Source of the DNA: Caballeronia sp.
Lineage (GTDB): Bacteria > Pseudomonadota > Gammaproteobacteria > Burkholderiales > Burkholderiaceae
Length of the DNA: 48,006 bases
NCBI RefSeq assembly: GCF_028292365.1
Contig: NZ_JAQGMM010000358.1
Span: 1 to 48,006, forward strand
Direction of reading: 5' to 3'
The notes below the pieces were generated by a model, which saw only the letters and a list, made by a program, of their open reading frames with translations, did not search any database and was not told the DNA's origin. The translations under genes and the position numbers were made by a program. How positions within the stretch are numbered: position 1 is the first letter of the stretch; each line of letters starts with the position of its first letter. Shown in pieces: positions 36,151 to 47,811 of this stretch.

Positions 36151-36555
36151 GCGAATCCTGACACGAACACGCTTCGCCCCGTACGCTCTCGGGCGAGCAC
36201 CAGTGTTCTACGGACCGGCACGGCCTCACGCGTATTCAAGGCCTCGTTTTCTTAGTAGGTTGGTCAAGCAGTTTGCGTTAGCTGGTTCGCGTTGAATGGT
36301 TTGCGCGGAAGGTCTGCGGGACTTTCTTCGTGGACCACCGCTTACTTCTGCTTCATATTTGTAGCTTATTTGCTTGGCATGCGCGGTTATTTGGTCGAGT
36401 GTGGGCTGATGCATTTTGGCGGCTTTGTTTCTTGGTGGGTTGGCGACGTGGTTCGTCGTGCGTACTAATTTGGTGGAGGGTTCACGCGGATAGCGCGGGA
36501 TGGACCTCGGGCAGGTTCAGTCACTGGTGGCGAAGCGTGTGGGTATCCGTGTTCG
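36151..36555. other. Spacer between the two inverted-repeat arms, no gene seen
   Basis: 405 bp, G+T-rich on the plus strand. No open frame with a ribosome site, no tRNA and no transposase remnant is recognisable. It may be part of one larger element together with the arms, or ordinary spacer between two inserted copies. Confidence 0.45.
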
Positions 36556-36829
36556 GAGAAAGAGGGGTTCACACATCCGTGGCTCTGGCGAGCACCGTGC
36601 TTTTGGGGCACCTATGAATAGAAACTGCACGCTGTGGACACTTAGGGTAGCGCGGTTTGAAAGCGCTTTCTTTGCTTCGTTTCTTTGTCGCTAAGGACCA
36701 AGAAATGACGCGCCGCCACGCGCAGTGGCTAACAGTGATAAAGAAAATAGCCAACCTAAGCAGACCACTAAGCCCGAAAGCAGCAACCCGACAATGACCC
36801 AGATCCGCTAACGCAAGAACCTGGCAACC
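36556..36829 (-). repeat. Right arm of the large inverted repeat
   Basis: About 274 bp, reverse complement of the left arm. Shared blocks include the word GAGCACCGTGCTTTTGGGGC (36590-36609). Differences are scattered substitutions plus short indels, as expected for old copies. On the plus strand it can be read as an open frame starting near 36500 that is cut short by substitutions, a further sign that it is not a conserved gene. Confidence 0.85.
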
Positions 36830-36879
36830 CCAGCTCCACCCCCGATCGCTAACCCAAAACAAACCACCGAACAACCAAA

Positions 36880-36906
36880 CCCCAAACCCCCAAACCCCCA
36901 AACCCC
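36880..36906 (-). promoter_or_regulatory. G-quadruplex-type motif upstream of glgX
   Basis: The plus strand carries four C-tracts, CCCC-AAA-CCCCC-AAA-CCCCC-AAA-CCCC, so the minus strand has four G-tracts of 4-5 separated by TTT loops. This fits the classic intramolecular G-quadruplex pattern. It ends 19 bp before the glgX ATG. The transcript would carry the C-rich strand. Confidence 0.7.
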
Positions 36907-36925
36907 GAGTGCGAACGGAAACCCC

Positions 36926-39187
<2,262 letters not shown>

Positions 39188-39290
39188 ACGGCTCGAAGAC
39201 GCCTTAAGGCGGCACCAAGACGTCAGGCGCGAAACGCCGGGCAGGCTCCAAGCCAAGTATCTGACCAAGCGCACTGAAGGCACACACATC

Positions 39291-41168
39291 ATGTCCGAAA
39301 CCCCAATCGATCCGCACAAGCGTCACCATGCCTATTGCCTGCCCTTCGGCGCTCACCTTACCGATGCCGGACACACGCGCTATCGCTTCTGGGCGCCGTC
39401 GCTGAAAGCAGTGCAACTGGAGCTGTACCCCAACGAAGACGGTGCGGCTCCCACGCTGATCGACATGACACCCACCGGCGACGGCTGGTTCGAAGTGCTC
39501 GCTGAAGGCGGCGCGGGCACGCGTTATCGGTATCGGATCAATGCGGATCTGGCGGTGCCCGATCCGGTCTCGCGCTTTCAGCCGGACGACGTCCACGGTC
39601 CAAGCGAAGTGATCGACCCGCGTGCGTATCGGTGGGAAAACACGAACTGGCATGGCCGGCCGTGGGAAGAAACGGTGCTTTACGAAGTGCACGTGGGCGC
39701 GCTGGGTGGTTATGCCGGCGTGACGCGCCGCCTGAAGGAATTCGCGCACCTTGGAGTAACGGCCATCGAACTGATGCCGCTGAACGACTTCAGCGGCAGC
39801 CGCAACTGGGGTTACGACGGCGTACTGCCCTACGCGCCCGATTCAGCGTACGGCACGCCCGATGAACTGAAGACGCTCATCGACGCCGCGCATGGCCTCG
39901 GACTGATGGTCTTGCTCGACGTGGTCTATAACCATTTCGGACCGGATGGCAACTATCTGAGCGCGTACGCCAAGCAGTTCTTCCGAGAGGGTGTGAACAC
40001 GCCGTGGGGTCCGGCGATCGATTTCGAACGTCCGCAAGTGCGCGACTTTTTCTTCGATAACGCGTTGTACTGGCTGAAGGAATATCGCTTCGATGGCCTG
40101 CGCCTCGACGCCGTCCACGCTATCAACGACGACGAGTGGTTGCGCGAACTGTCGGATCGCGTGCGTTCGTCGGTGGAATCGCAGCGGTATGTGCATCTCG
40201 TGCTGGAGAACGAGCACAACACGTCGAACCTGCTCGAATCGCATTTCAACGCGCAATGGAGCGACGACTCGCACAACACGCTGCATGTCCTGCTGACCGG
40301 CGAGGACGAGAGCTATTACGGCGCGTACAGCGACCAGCCAATCGAGAAGCTTGCGCGCGTGCTGAGCGAGGGTTTTGTGTATCAAGGCGAGCCCTCGCCC
40401 ATCCATGACGGCAAGCCGCGCGGCGAACCGAGCGCTTACTTGCCGCCCACGGCGTTCGTGATGTTTTTACAGAACCACGATCAGGTCGGCAACCGTGCAA
40501 TGGGCGACCGCCTGCGCTCGTTGTGCAGCGAAGACTCACTCTATGCCGCAACCGGCCTGATGCTGCTGACACCGCAAATCCCGATGCTGTTCATGGAAGA
40601 GCAGTACGGTTCCACGCAGCCATTCCTGTTCTTCACGGACTACCACGATGAGCTCGCCGACGCCGTGCGCGAAGGGCGTCGCCGGGAATTTGCGAAGTTC
40701 TCCGCGTTCACCGACGAAAAGCGTCGCGCGCAGATCCCCGATCCCAACGCCATCGAGACGTTCAGGATGTCGTCGCCCGATGAAAGCAAGCAGCCCGCCG
40801 ATCACAACGACTGGCTGCACTTCTATCGCTCGGCGCTGGCTGTGCGCACGAAGCTGCTGATGCCGCACCTGAAGAATGCGAAGGCGCTTGGCGCCAAGGT
40901 TATCGGAGAGAAAGCGGTTCTCGCGAACTGGCGGCTCGGCGATGGCAGCACCTATTCCGTCGCGCTCAATCTGGGCAAGGAAGCTGTTCCACTCACCGGC
41001 CATCCACCGGGCAAGGTCGTATTCGAAACGCCGGCTCGAGCCCGCGACGCGGCGGATCGCGGCGAGTTGGGCGCAGAGACTTTTATCGCGTGGCTGACGG
41101 GCGATTTCGCCGATGCCGCGTTTAATCATGACGCTCGTCGCGTCAAAGCTTCGGGGAAAACCTCGTGA
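39291..41168 (+). CDS. treZ: Malto-oligosyltrehalose trehalohydrolase
   Basis: A 625-residue GH13 enzyme that releases trehalose from maltooligosyl-trehalose made by TreY. It starts with the CBM48-like region (GAHLTDAGHTRYRFWAPSLK), has VVYNHFGPDGNYL, the nucleophile Asp273 in [11 protein letters not shown], the conserved ENEHNTSNLL and NHDQVGNRAMGDRL. Length and motif order are typical of TreZ. Its stop overlaps the malQ GTG start by four bases (GTGA), so the two are translationally coupled. treY follows malQ; together with treY it forms the glucan-to-trehalose route. Confidence 0.93.
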   Translation: MSETPIDPHKRHHAYCLPFGAHLTDAGHTRYRFWAPSLKAVQLELYPNEDGAAPTLIDMTPTGDGWFEVLAEGGAGTRYRYRINADLAVPDPVSRFQPDDVHGPSEVIDPRAYRWENTNWHGRPWEETVLYEVHVGALGGYAGVTRRLKEFAHLGVTAIELMPLNDFSGSRNWGYDGVLPYAPDSAYGTPDELKTLIDAAHGLGLMVLLDVVYNHFGPDGNYLSAYAKQFFREGVNTPWGPAIDFERPQVRDFFFDNALYWLKEYRFDGLRLDAVHAINDDEWLRELSDRVRSSVESQRYVHLVLENEHNTSNLLESHFNAQWSDDSHNTLHVLLTGEDESYYGAYSDQPIEKLARVLSEGFVYQGEPSPIHDGKPRGEPSAYLPPTAFVMFLQNHDQVGNRAMGDRLRSLCSEDSLYAATGLMLLTPQIPMLFMEEQYGSTQPFLFFTDYHDELADAVREGRRREFAKFSAFTDEKRRAQIPDPNAIETFRMSSPDESKQPADHNDWLHFYRSALAVRTKLLMPHLKNAKALGAKVIGEKAVLANWRLGDGSTYSVALNLGKEAVPLTGHPPGKVVFETPARARDAADRGELGAETFIAWLTGDFADAAFNHDARRVKASGKTS

Positions 41169-43402
41169 GCACGACCATCAATACCCCGGCTACGCCGGAT
41201 AAAACCCCTAGCGCCATTGAGGCGCTCGCCACCAAGGCCGGTTTCGAGGTCGAGTGGCAAGACGCGCACAAGCTGATCCAGCGCGTGCCGGAAGAGACGC
41301 TGAAAGTGCTGCTGGAACGCCTCGGCCTGCCTTGCGACAATGCCACGCAACTCAAGCAGAGCACCGCGACGCTCGATGCGGAATTGTCCGGGCGCAAGTT
41401 GCCGCCATTGATGACCGCGGAGATCGATCGCGGCATCTCGCTGCCGATGGCGGCCGTGAAATCCGGCGCACGGTATCGGATCGAACTGGAAAGCGGCGCG
41501 GTTATCGACGGGCGATTTACGTCGCCGAAAGGGGCCACCGCCTTGCTCTCGCCAATCTCCGAGCCGGGCTATCACACGCTAGTGATCAACGAGCAGCGCA
41601 CGACGCTCGCGGTGGCCCCGGCGCGCTGCTATACCGTCGACGATGCCTGGCGCGCGCTCCAGCCCGGCCTGCAGGCTACCCCGCAGGCAACTCCGCCGAT
41701 GTGGGGCGTGGCCGCGCAGGTATACGGTTTGCGGCGCATAGGCGACGGCGGTGTGGGCGACTTCTCCGCGCTCGCGACGCTTGCGTCAGAAAGCGCGCAG
41801 CGCGGCAGCCACGCAATCGCAATCAGCCCGATGCACGCCATGTTCAGCGCAGAGCCGAACAAATTCAGTCCGTACTCGCCTTCATCGCGACTGTTCCTGA
41901 ACATCGCGCACATCGATCCGGCGGCGGTGCTGGGCGTGGAAGCGGCGCAGGCGGCGATAAAAACAGCCGGTGTCGCCGACGAATTCGCCGAACTCGAAGC
42001 GCTGCAGCTAATCGACTGGCCGCGCGTGGTCACCGCGAAACTGGCCGTGCTGCGTGCGCTGTTCGCGCAGTTCAACGCGCAAACCGGTCCTCGCGAACAT
42101 GACATGCTGCACAAGGACTTCACCCGTTTCGTGAAACACGGCGGACGCGCGCTGGAAGATCACGCCCGCTTCGAGGCGCTGCAGGCAGCGCAATTGAAGG
42201 AAGCCAACGAAGGCCACTGGCGCAACTGGGCCGGTGAACTACGCGACCCGCGCAGCGAGGCCGTCGCGGAATTCGCCGCCGCGAACAAGGACGAAGTCGA
42301 TTTTTTCCTCTTCGCGCAATGGCTCGCGGCCAAGGGCTTGTCGCATGCGCAGCACGTCGCGCGCGACTCAGGCATGGCGATCGGCTTGATCGCAGATCTG
42401 GCCGTGGGCTGCGACAGCGCGGGCAGCCACGCGTGGTCGTACCGCGACGAAATGCTGCAGGGCGTGTCTGTCGGCGCGCCACCCGATCTGTTCAACCAGG
42501 CCGGACAATCGTGGGGCCTCACCACGTTCTCTCCCCGTGCTATGCGTACACAGGGATTCTCGGCGTTTATCGATATGCTGCGTGCCGCGTTCACGCTCGC
42601 GGGTGGTATCCGTATCGATCACATTCTCGGCTTGCGGCGTCTCTGGCTTGTGCCCGACGGCGAAAGCGCAAAGAACGGCGCGTACCTGCGTTATCCACTC
42701 GACGACCTGTTGCGGCTGATCGCGCTCGAGTCGTGGCGGCATAAAGCCATCGTGATCGGCGAGGATCTCGGCACAGTCCCGCCCGGCTTCCGCGAACGCT
42801 TGCATGAACACGGCCTGCTTGGCATCCGTGTCCTCTGGTTTGAACGCGCTGAAAAAGGTCCGGGCTTCAAGGCACCCGCCGACTGGGATCACGACGTGGC
42901 CGCGACCACCACCACGCATGACCTGCCGACGGTTACCGGTTGGTGGATCGGCGAGGACATTGTGTGGCGCTCGAAGATCGGCCAGACGGCAGCGCGTGCG
43001 GACGGACAGAATCCTGTCGAAATGGCCCAGGTGGAACGTGGCGAGGATCGTAAATTGCTGTGGTCTGCCTTTCAGGAAGCCGGTGTCGCCGCGCCCGATA
43101 TCCCCGTGTCCGCCGATATCTCCCCGCAAACGGCGCCGGTAGACGAAGCGCTCGCGTTCGTGGCGTCCACGCCTGCGCCGCTTGCGATCTACCCGCTGGA
43201 AGATCTGCTCGCGCTCGCCGAGATGCCGAACCTGCCCGGTTCCATTGACGAGCATCCGAACTGGCGCCGGCGGATGGCCGTACCCGTATCCGAACTCTTT
43301 GACGACGATTCGTTCGTCGACCGCCTGCTTGCTGTTGATCAGGCCCGGAAAAAATCCGCCCAGACGAAGGCGGCCACGCATAACGCTTCACCCACCGACT
43401 GA
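41165..43402 (+). CDS. malQ: 4-alpha-glucanotransferase (amylomaltase)
   Basis: A 745-residue GH77 amylomaltase that disproportionates maltooligosaccharides. The catalytic nucleophile is Asp485 in GIRIDHILGLRRLWLVP, the acid Glu533 in VIGEDLGTVPPGF, and the third acid lies in TTTHDLPTVTGWW. An N-terminal domain of about 160 residues precedes the barrel, as in the longer GH77 types. GTG 41165 is chosen because it overlaps the treZ stop (GTGA). treY begins four bases after the malQ stop, so treZ-malQ-treY are probably one tightly coupled unit. Confidence 0.92.
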   Translation: MSTTINTPATPDKTPSAIEALATKAGFEVEWQDAHKLIQRVPEETLKVLLERLGLPCDNATQLKQSTATLDAELSGRKLPPLMTAEIDRGISLPMAAVKSGARYRIELESGAVIDGRFTSPKGATALLSPISEPGYHTLVINEQRTTLAVAPARCYTVDDAWRALQPGLQATPQATPPMWGVAAQVYGLRRIGDGGVGDFSALATLASESAQRGSHAIAISPMHAMFSAEPNKFSPYSPSSRLFLNIAHIDPAAVLGVEAAQAAIKTAGVADEFAELEALQLIDWPRVVTAKLAVLRALFAQFNAQTGPREHDMLHKDFTRFVKHGGRALEDHARFEALQAAQLKEANEGHWRNWAGELRDPRSEAVAEFAAANKDEVDFFLFAQWLAAKGLSHAQHVARDSGMAIGLIADLAVGCDSAGSHAWSYRDEMLQGVSVGAPPDLFNQAGQSWGLTTFSPRAMRTQGFSAFIDMLRAAFTLAGGIRIDHILGLRRLWLVPDGESAKNGAYLRYPLDDLLRLIALESWRHKAIVIGEDLGTVPPGFRERLHEHGLLGIRVLWFERAEKGPGFKAPADWDHDVAATTTTHDLPTVTGWWIGEDIVWRSKIGQTAARADGQNPVEMAQVERGEDRKLLWSAFQEAGVAAPDIPVSADISPQTAPVDEALAFVASTPAPLAIYPLEDLLALAEMPNLPGSIDEHPNWRRRMAVPVSELFDDDSFVDRLLAVDQARKKSAQTKAATHNASPTD

Positions 43403-43406
43403 GACC

Positions 43407-46325
43407 ATGACCGTTCCACGCTCCACGCTCCGGCTGCAGCTACACAAGGATTTCACCTTCGACGACGCCGCGCGCCAGGTCGATTACATGGCCGCGCTCG
43501 GGATCAGTCATGCGTATTTATCGCCGATCACCACCGCGACCAGCGGCTCGACGCACGGCTACGACACGGTTGACTACACCCGCGTCAATCCGGAACTCGG
43601 CGGTGAAGAAGGCCTGAGGCGCTTCGTCGAAAAGCTGCGCGCGCACGAGATGGGCGTGATCGTGGATGTGGTGCCGAATCACATGGGCGTGGGCGGTTCG
43701 GAAAACCTCTGGTGGATGGATATCCTCGAATGGGGACGGCATGCGGCGCATGCGCGTTATTTCGACATCGACTGGCATTCGCCCGATCCCGCGCTGCGCG
43801 GCAAAGTGCTCGCGCCGTTCCTGGGCGCGGCGTATGGCGAGGAATTGCAGGGCGGCAAAATCAAGCTGGCATTCGATGCCGATCAGGGGCGATTCAAGAT
43901 CGAGTATTACGCGCACACGTTTCCGGTGAGTCCGCTCGACTACACGTCGGTGTTGCAGGACCACGCGCCCGAGATGGCGCAGCGCTTCACGGGGCTGTCC
44001 ACGCAACCGGGCGACCAGCCGCGTGCCGACGAAGCGCGGGCGGCCTTGAAAGAGTATGCGGCAACGGACGAGGGCAAGCGGCTTATCGACACCGCCGTGC
44101 AAGCCCATTCCGGCGATAACCCCGTCGGCCGCGATCGTTTGCATCGGCTGCTGGAGCGGCAGCACTATCGGCTCGCCTGGTGGCGCACCGCTGCGGACGA
44201 AGTGAACTGGCGGCGTTTCTTCGACGTCAGCACGCTCGGCGGAATGCGCGTCGAGCGCCCCGAAGTATTTGAAGCATCACATGCGCTGATTTTCAAGCTG
44301 TTTGCCGATGGGGTGATCGACGGCGTACGAATCGATCATGTCGATGGCCTCGCCGAACCGCGTGAATATTGCCAGCGCTTGCGTGGCCGGTTGGAAGAAC
44401 TCGCTGAGCATCGGCCGGAGAACCTGAAGCAGGGCCGCACGTATTTCGTCGTCGAAAAAATTCTCGCGCGCGGCGAACCCGTGCGTGACGACTGGCGTGT
44501 CGACGGCACCACCGGCTACGACTTCATGAACGACGTCGGCGCGTTGCTGCACGATCCGCGCGGCGCCGAACCACTGGCCCAAAGCTGGGCGGAGTTGTCC
44601 GGACGTCCGGCGGACTTTGGCGTCGAAGCTGAAACGGCGCGGCGCAAGATCCTGGCCGAGAACTTGTCCGCTGAACTAGACCGCGTTGCGCGAGCGTTGC
44701 ATCGGATCGCCCGCGATACCCCCGTCACTCGCGACTTCACCTATTCATCGTTGCGCCGGGTGGTGAGTGAGCTCGTGGTGCACTTTCCTGTGTACCGGAT
44801 CTATCCCGTCGGTGGTCAGCGCAGCGAAGAAGATGAGCGTTTTTTCTCGCACGCTTATCAAGGCGCCAAGGCCGCGCTGTCGCCCGCTGATCTTGTCGTC
44901 CTCGATCAAATTGCGCAGTGGCTCGGCGGTCCGGGCGGCGACGACGCCGTCGAAGAAAAACCGCGTGAACGCCTGCTTGATCGTGGACGGGATCGGGACC
45001 GCGATCGTCAAGCCGTTAGTGTTCCTAATCAAAATTTGCAGGCGAACAGCGCCGGCTCGAACTCCAGCGGTTCACATCGACGCAACGCGCAAACTCTGTT
45101 CTCCCAACTCACTTCTCCAGTGGCGGCCAAGGCGATTGAAGACACCGCGTGTTATCGATACGGCCGCCTGATTTCGCGCAACGAAGTGGGTGCCGATCCA
45201 GGCGAGTTTTCCTTGTCGGTCGACGCGTTCCACGCGGGCAATCTCGAACGCGCCAAACGCTTCCCGAACGCGATGCTCAACACCGCGACGCATGATCACA
45301 AACGCGGCGAAGACGTCCGCGCACGGATCGCGAGTTTGAGCGAGATTCCCGATGAATGGGCCGCGACGTTGCGAAGCTGGTCGACCTTGAACACGCCGCA
45401 TCGGCGCGCGTTGAATGGCAATGAACACGACTGGGCGCCGGGCGCTGCGGCCGAAGCCATGCTGTATCAGACGCTGGTTGGCTGCTGGCCGCCGACGCTC
45501 TCGCCCGACGATCAGGATGGCGTGAAAGAACTCGCCGAACGCGTGAGCGCATGGCAGTTGAAGGCGCTGCGTGAGGCCAAGTTGCGCACGAGTTGGTTTG
45601 CGCCCGACGAGGCGTACGAGAACGCATGCCGCGATTTTCTCTTCGATATCCTCGCGCCTCAGCGCCGCGATGGTTTTCTCGGCGAGTTGCCGGCTTTCGT
45701 TACGCGCGTCGCGCGGACGGGCGCGATCAACAGTTTCCAGCAGACGTTGTTGCGGCTGGCATCGCCGGGGGTGCCGGATCTTTATCAGGGCACCGAACTA
45801 TGGGATTTCAGTCTCGTCGATCCCGATAACCGTCGACCAGTCGACTTCGAGCAACGGCGCGTGTGGCTGAGTGAAGGCGAGGCTGAAGGGGCGCCATCGG
45901 AGCAATTGAAGAACTGGCGCGATGGCCGGGTGAAGCTGGGTATTGTGCGGCGCGCGCTGGCGTTGCGCACGCACGCGCATTCGCTATTCGAGAAAGGCGC
46001 TTACGTGCCGCTGAAGGTGGAAGGCGCGCATGCGGACAGCGTGATTGCGTTTGCGCGGCATGCGGGGAGCGCGTACGCGGTGGTGATCGCGACACGGCTG
46101 GCCGACTCGTTGTTGGCTGGGAGCAAAGACGACCTGCCGCTGATAGACGCCGCTCATTGGGGCGATACGGCAGTCCTTTTGCCGGAAGCGCTGGCTTCGC
46201 GTGCGTTGTTCGACTGGCTGAGCCCGAATGCACCGAAGTCGGATGGGCAGCGCTTGTTCATGCGTGACGCGCTGGCTTCAATGCCGGTCGCGTTACTGAT
46301 GGAGGAAGGTGTGCCACGGGTTTGA
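43407..46325 (+). CDS. treY: Malto-oligosyltrehalose synthase
   Basis: A 972-residue GH13 enzyme that isomerises the reducing end of maltooligosaccharides to a trehalosyl unit. The N-terminus MTVPRSTLRLQLHKDFTFDD, with YLSPITTATSGSTHGYD, is diagnostic. Catalytic residues include Asp310 in DGVRIDHVDGLAEP and Glu350 in FVVEKILARGE. A low-complexity insertion at about residues 510-565 (with RDRDRDRQ and Asn/Ser-rich sequence) separates the barrel from the C-terminal part and makes the protein longer than many TreY. I chose ATG 43407, four bases after malQ; an earlier in-frame start would lie inside malQ. It is the last gene of the cluster. Confidence 0.92.
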   Translation: MTVPRSTLRLQLHKDFTFDDAARQVDYMAALGISHAYLSPITTATSGSTHGYDTVDYTRVNPELGGEEGLRRFVEKLRAHEMGVIVDVVPNHMGVGGSENLWWMDILEWGRHAAHARYFDIDWHSPDPALRGKVLAPFLGAAYGEELQGGKIKLAFDADQGRFKIEYYAHTFPVSPLDYTSVLQDHAPEMAQRFTGLSTQPGDQPRADEARAALKEYAATDEGKRLIDTAVQAHSGDNPVGRDRLHRLLERQHYRLAWWRTAADEVNWRRFFDVSTLGGMRVERPEVFEASHALIFKLFADGVIDGVRIDHVDGLAEPREYCQRLRGRLEELAEHRPENLKQGRTYFVVEKILARGEPVRDDWRVDGTTGYDFMNDVGALLHDPRGAEPLAQSWAELSGRPADFGVEAETARRKILAENLSAELDRVARALHRIARDTPVTRDFTYSSLRRVVSELVVHFPVYRIYPVGGQRSEEDERFFSHAYQGAKAALSPADLVVLDQIAQWLGGPGGDDAVEEKPRERLLDRGRDRDRDRQAVSVPNQNLQANSAGSNSSGSHRRNAQTLFSQLTSPVAAKAIEDTACYRYGRLISRNEVGADPGEFSLSVDAFHAGNLERAKRFPNAMLNTATHDHKRGEDVRARIASLSEIPDEWAATLRSWSTLNTPHRRALNGNEHDWAPGAAAEAMLYQTLVGCWPPTLSPDDQDGVKELAERVSAWQLKALREAKLRTSWFAPDEAYENACRDFLFDILAPQRRDGFLGELPAFVTRVARTGAINSFQQTLLRLASPGVPDLYQGTELWDFSLVDPDNRRPVDFEQRRVWLSEGEAEGAPSEQLKNWRDGRVKLGIVRRALALRTHAHSLFEKGAYVPLKVEGAHADSVIAFARHAGSAYAVVIATRLADSLLAGSKDDLPLIDAAHWGDTAVLLPEALASRALFDWLSPNAPKSDGQRLFMRDALASMPVALLMEEGVPRV

Positions 46326-46629
46326 CGTGGCCCATGGCGCACGAGGCGCAGTGACAATCACTCCGCTTCCTGCGTCACCTCTTCATGCGGATATACGCGT
46401 ACGAGCACAATGCGCGAACTCGCTCACGTAAGTTCATGACCGATTTAGGGAAAGGTTGCGCTCGGAGAGGCGTACATATTCTATTGTTGCGTCGAATTGG
46501 TCAACGTAATGCAGCTCACGCGAGCCTTTGTCAGAGGTAGGGCAATCGCAACAAAGGTCAAGTCTCTATTTAACATGCCAGCCAAGGAGTGAATGCTGAG
46601 ATTGTTGCTTGGCTCTAGAAAAACTTCAG
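46326..46629. other. Gap after treY, no gene seen
   Basis: 304 bp. The stretch includes small hairpins around 46316-46332 and AGTGA-CAA-TCACT near 46350, neither followed by a T-run. A short open frame from ATG 46396 (MRIYAYEHN) has no ribosome site and resembles nothing I know. Composition is less GC-rich than the cluster upstream. Confidence 0.4.
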
Positions 46630-47363
46630 TCACGTTAGTAGCGCCAAAGGCTGCGCATCATCGACGCCCTCAAAAAGGTGCTGCTTGAATACACGAACAA
46701 AAACAAGCCCTGACGAATCAGGGCTCAAGATGAAATACTTCGAACGAAGATAATAATATTTGCCGCCCGAAACAAAATTCATCCCGTTCAGTTCGCTACC
46801 GCAACCTGTGCGCCCCATTGCAACCAGCTTGCCATTCGCGAACGAAACGAATCGATGTGGGGAATTCCCGTCGCCCGTCGGGTAAAAATACTCTAGACAT
46901 TCCAGTCCATACATTGAAGCGAAACCCGGCCCGTATGGATCTACCGCCATCCGCCTTTGACGTCGGCCTTGGTCATCCCGATTGACAACCCGTCAAAGCT
47001 GTCAAGAGACTCCCGTTTCAATGCTTGATCCATGTAATAGGGACTACAGTCGCCTTCCCCGTATTCAATAACGCGTCCACTAGTAAGTGGTTACAAAGTA
47101 TCGGGTGGGAGATCGGCTCCGGTAGTTCTCGCCATGAGCAAGGAGCATGTACTCCGAGCACTCAACGCCCCGACTGGCCGAGGTAGACGTGGGTACGCCA
47201 TGACGGACAGCATTTCTGCCTTGGACATTCCGACAGAAATGGCGTTGAGTTTTGTCGCTCCCTCACAAGCAGTGGTTTCCGCCGCGGGTCTGACGCTAAA
47301 CCCAACAAGCAAGACGGCTGTAGAGGCGATGATTTTCCACATGACTCGCTCTTCGGAAATCAT
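46630..47363 (-). pseudogene. Frameshifted gene for an exported protein with two BamE-like repeats
   Basis: Reading the minus strand through frame changes gives one protein. A signal peptide (MWKIIASTAVLLVGFSV, from ATG 47342; 47363 also possible) is followed by repeat 1, SVGMSKAEMLSVMAYP. A frameshift near 47190 then leads to VECSEYMLLAHGENYRSRS and TRYFV, and another near 47090 leads to GRVIEYGEGDCSPYYMD. Repeat 2 starts SIGMTKADVKG; after a third frameshift near 46950 it continues PYGPGFASMYGLECLEYFYP, RFVSFANGKLVAMG and RTGCGS. The repeats align with each other (C-EY...RFV..G...G..GCS). The GMSKAE/GMTKAD starts resemble SmpA/BamE-type domains. The two visible fragments are 90 and 106 residues. 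Function was unknown even when intact. Confidence 0.65.
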
Positions 47364-47485
47364 CTGTGTACGGGGGCGTACCCCCGTCCGATACCAGACT
47401 TGTCCTATTACCGTTCTGTGAATCCCAACGGACTAGAGCAATGGGTTGCCAACGCAGCGGGAAAGGCTTCTACATAGGTCTTATG

Positions 47486-47811
47486 CATGTCGAAACGACG
47501 CGTGATAGAGCACTGAGTATTGAAAATGCGTGCGGTGATTTCTGAGCGCCGCTATTACATCGGCCGCCTGCCGCCCAAGGCGCACGATTGCCCAAGCCGG
47601 GCGTTCCCACTGGCGAGTAGAAAACTCGATGCATTGGATATTGGCCATGGCCTTCGGCGAAGATCAGTGCCGCGAACGAGTCGAAAACCCGCAGAACTTC
47701 ACGGTCCTTCCGCACATCGTGATGAACTTTCTCAACCGCGATACGGCATTCGAAGTGGGGCTGAAGATCCGCCGTCTAAGAGCTTGCGCGAACTGCCGCT
47801 GTCTCGCTTAG
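47486..47811 (+). pseudogene. ISAs1-family transposase remnant, C-terminal part, frameshifted
   Basis: Three frames carry consecutive pieces: VETTRDRALSIEN (from 47489), then VISERRYYIGRLPPKA (from 47535), then RSHWRVENSMHWILAMAF followed by GEDQCRERVENPQNF and VLPHIVMNFLNRDTA up to a stop at 47811. The order 'RYYI..LP...', 'RSHW..ENS.HW.L...F.ED..R.R', 'N...LR..A.N.L' is the C-terminal end of ISAs1-type DDE transposases. At least two frameshifts and the lack of the N-terminal half show that it is dead. No terminal inverted repeats were recognised. Confidence 0.7.

Noticed and set aside
35910-36239. 109-codon frame in the left repeat arm
   Set aside because: The mirrored copy in the right arm is broken by substitutions, and there is no ribosome site; I take it as repeat DNA, not a gene.
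36870-36910. Telomere-like C-A repeats
   Set aside because: Only four tracts, inside a chromosomal gene cluster, with no end structure. A G-quadruplex motif describes it better than a telomere.
47470-47715. 81-codon minus-strand frame at the right end
   Set aside because: It is the shadow of the transposase remnant, whose plus-strand reading matches a known family.
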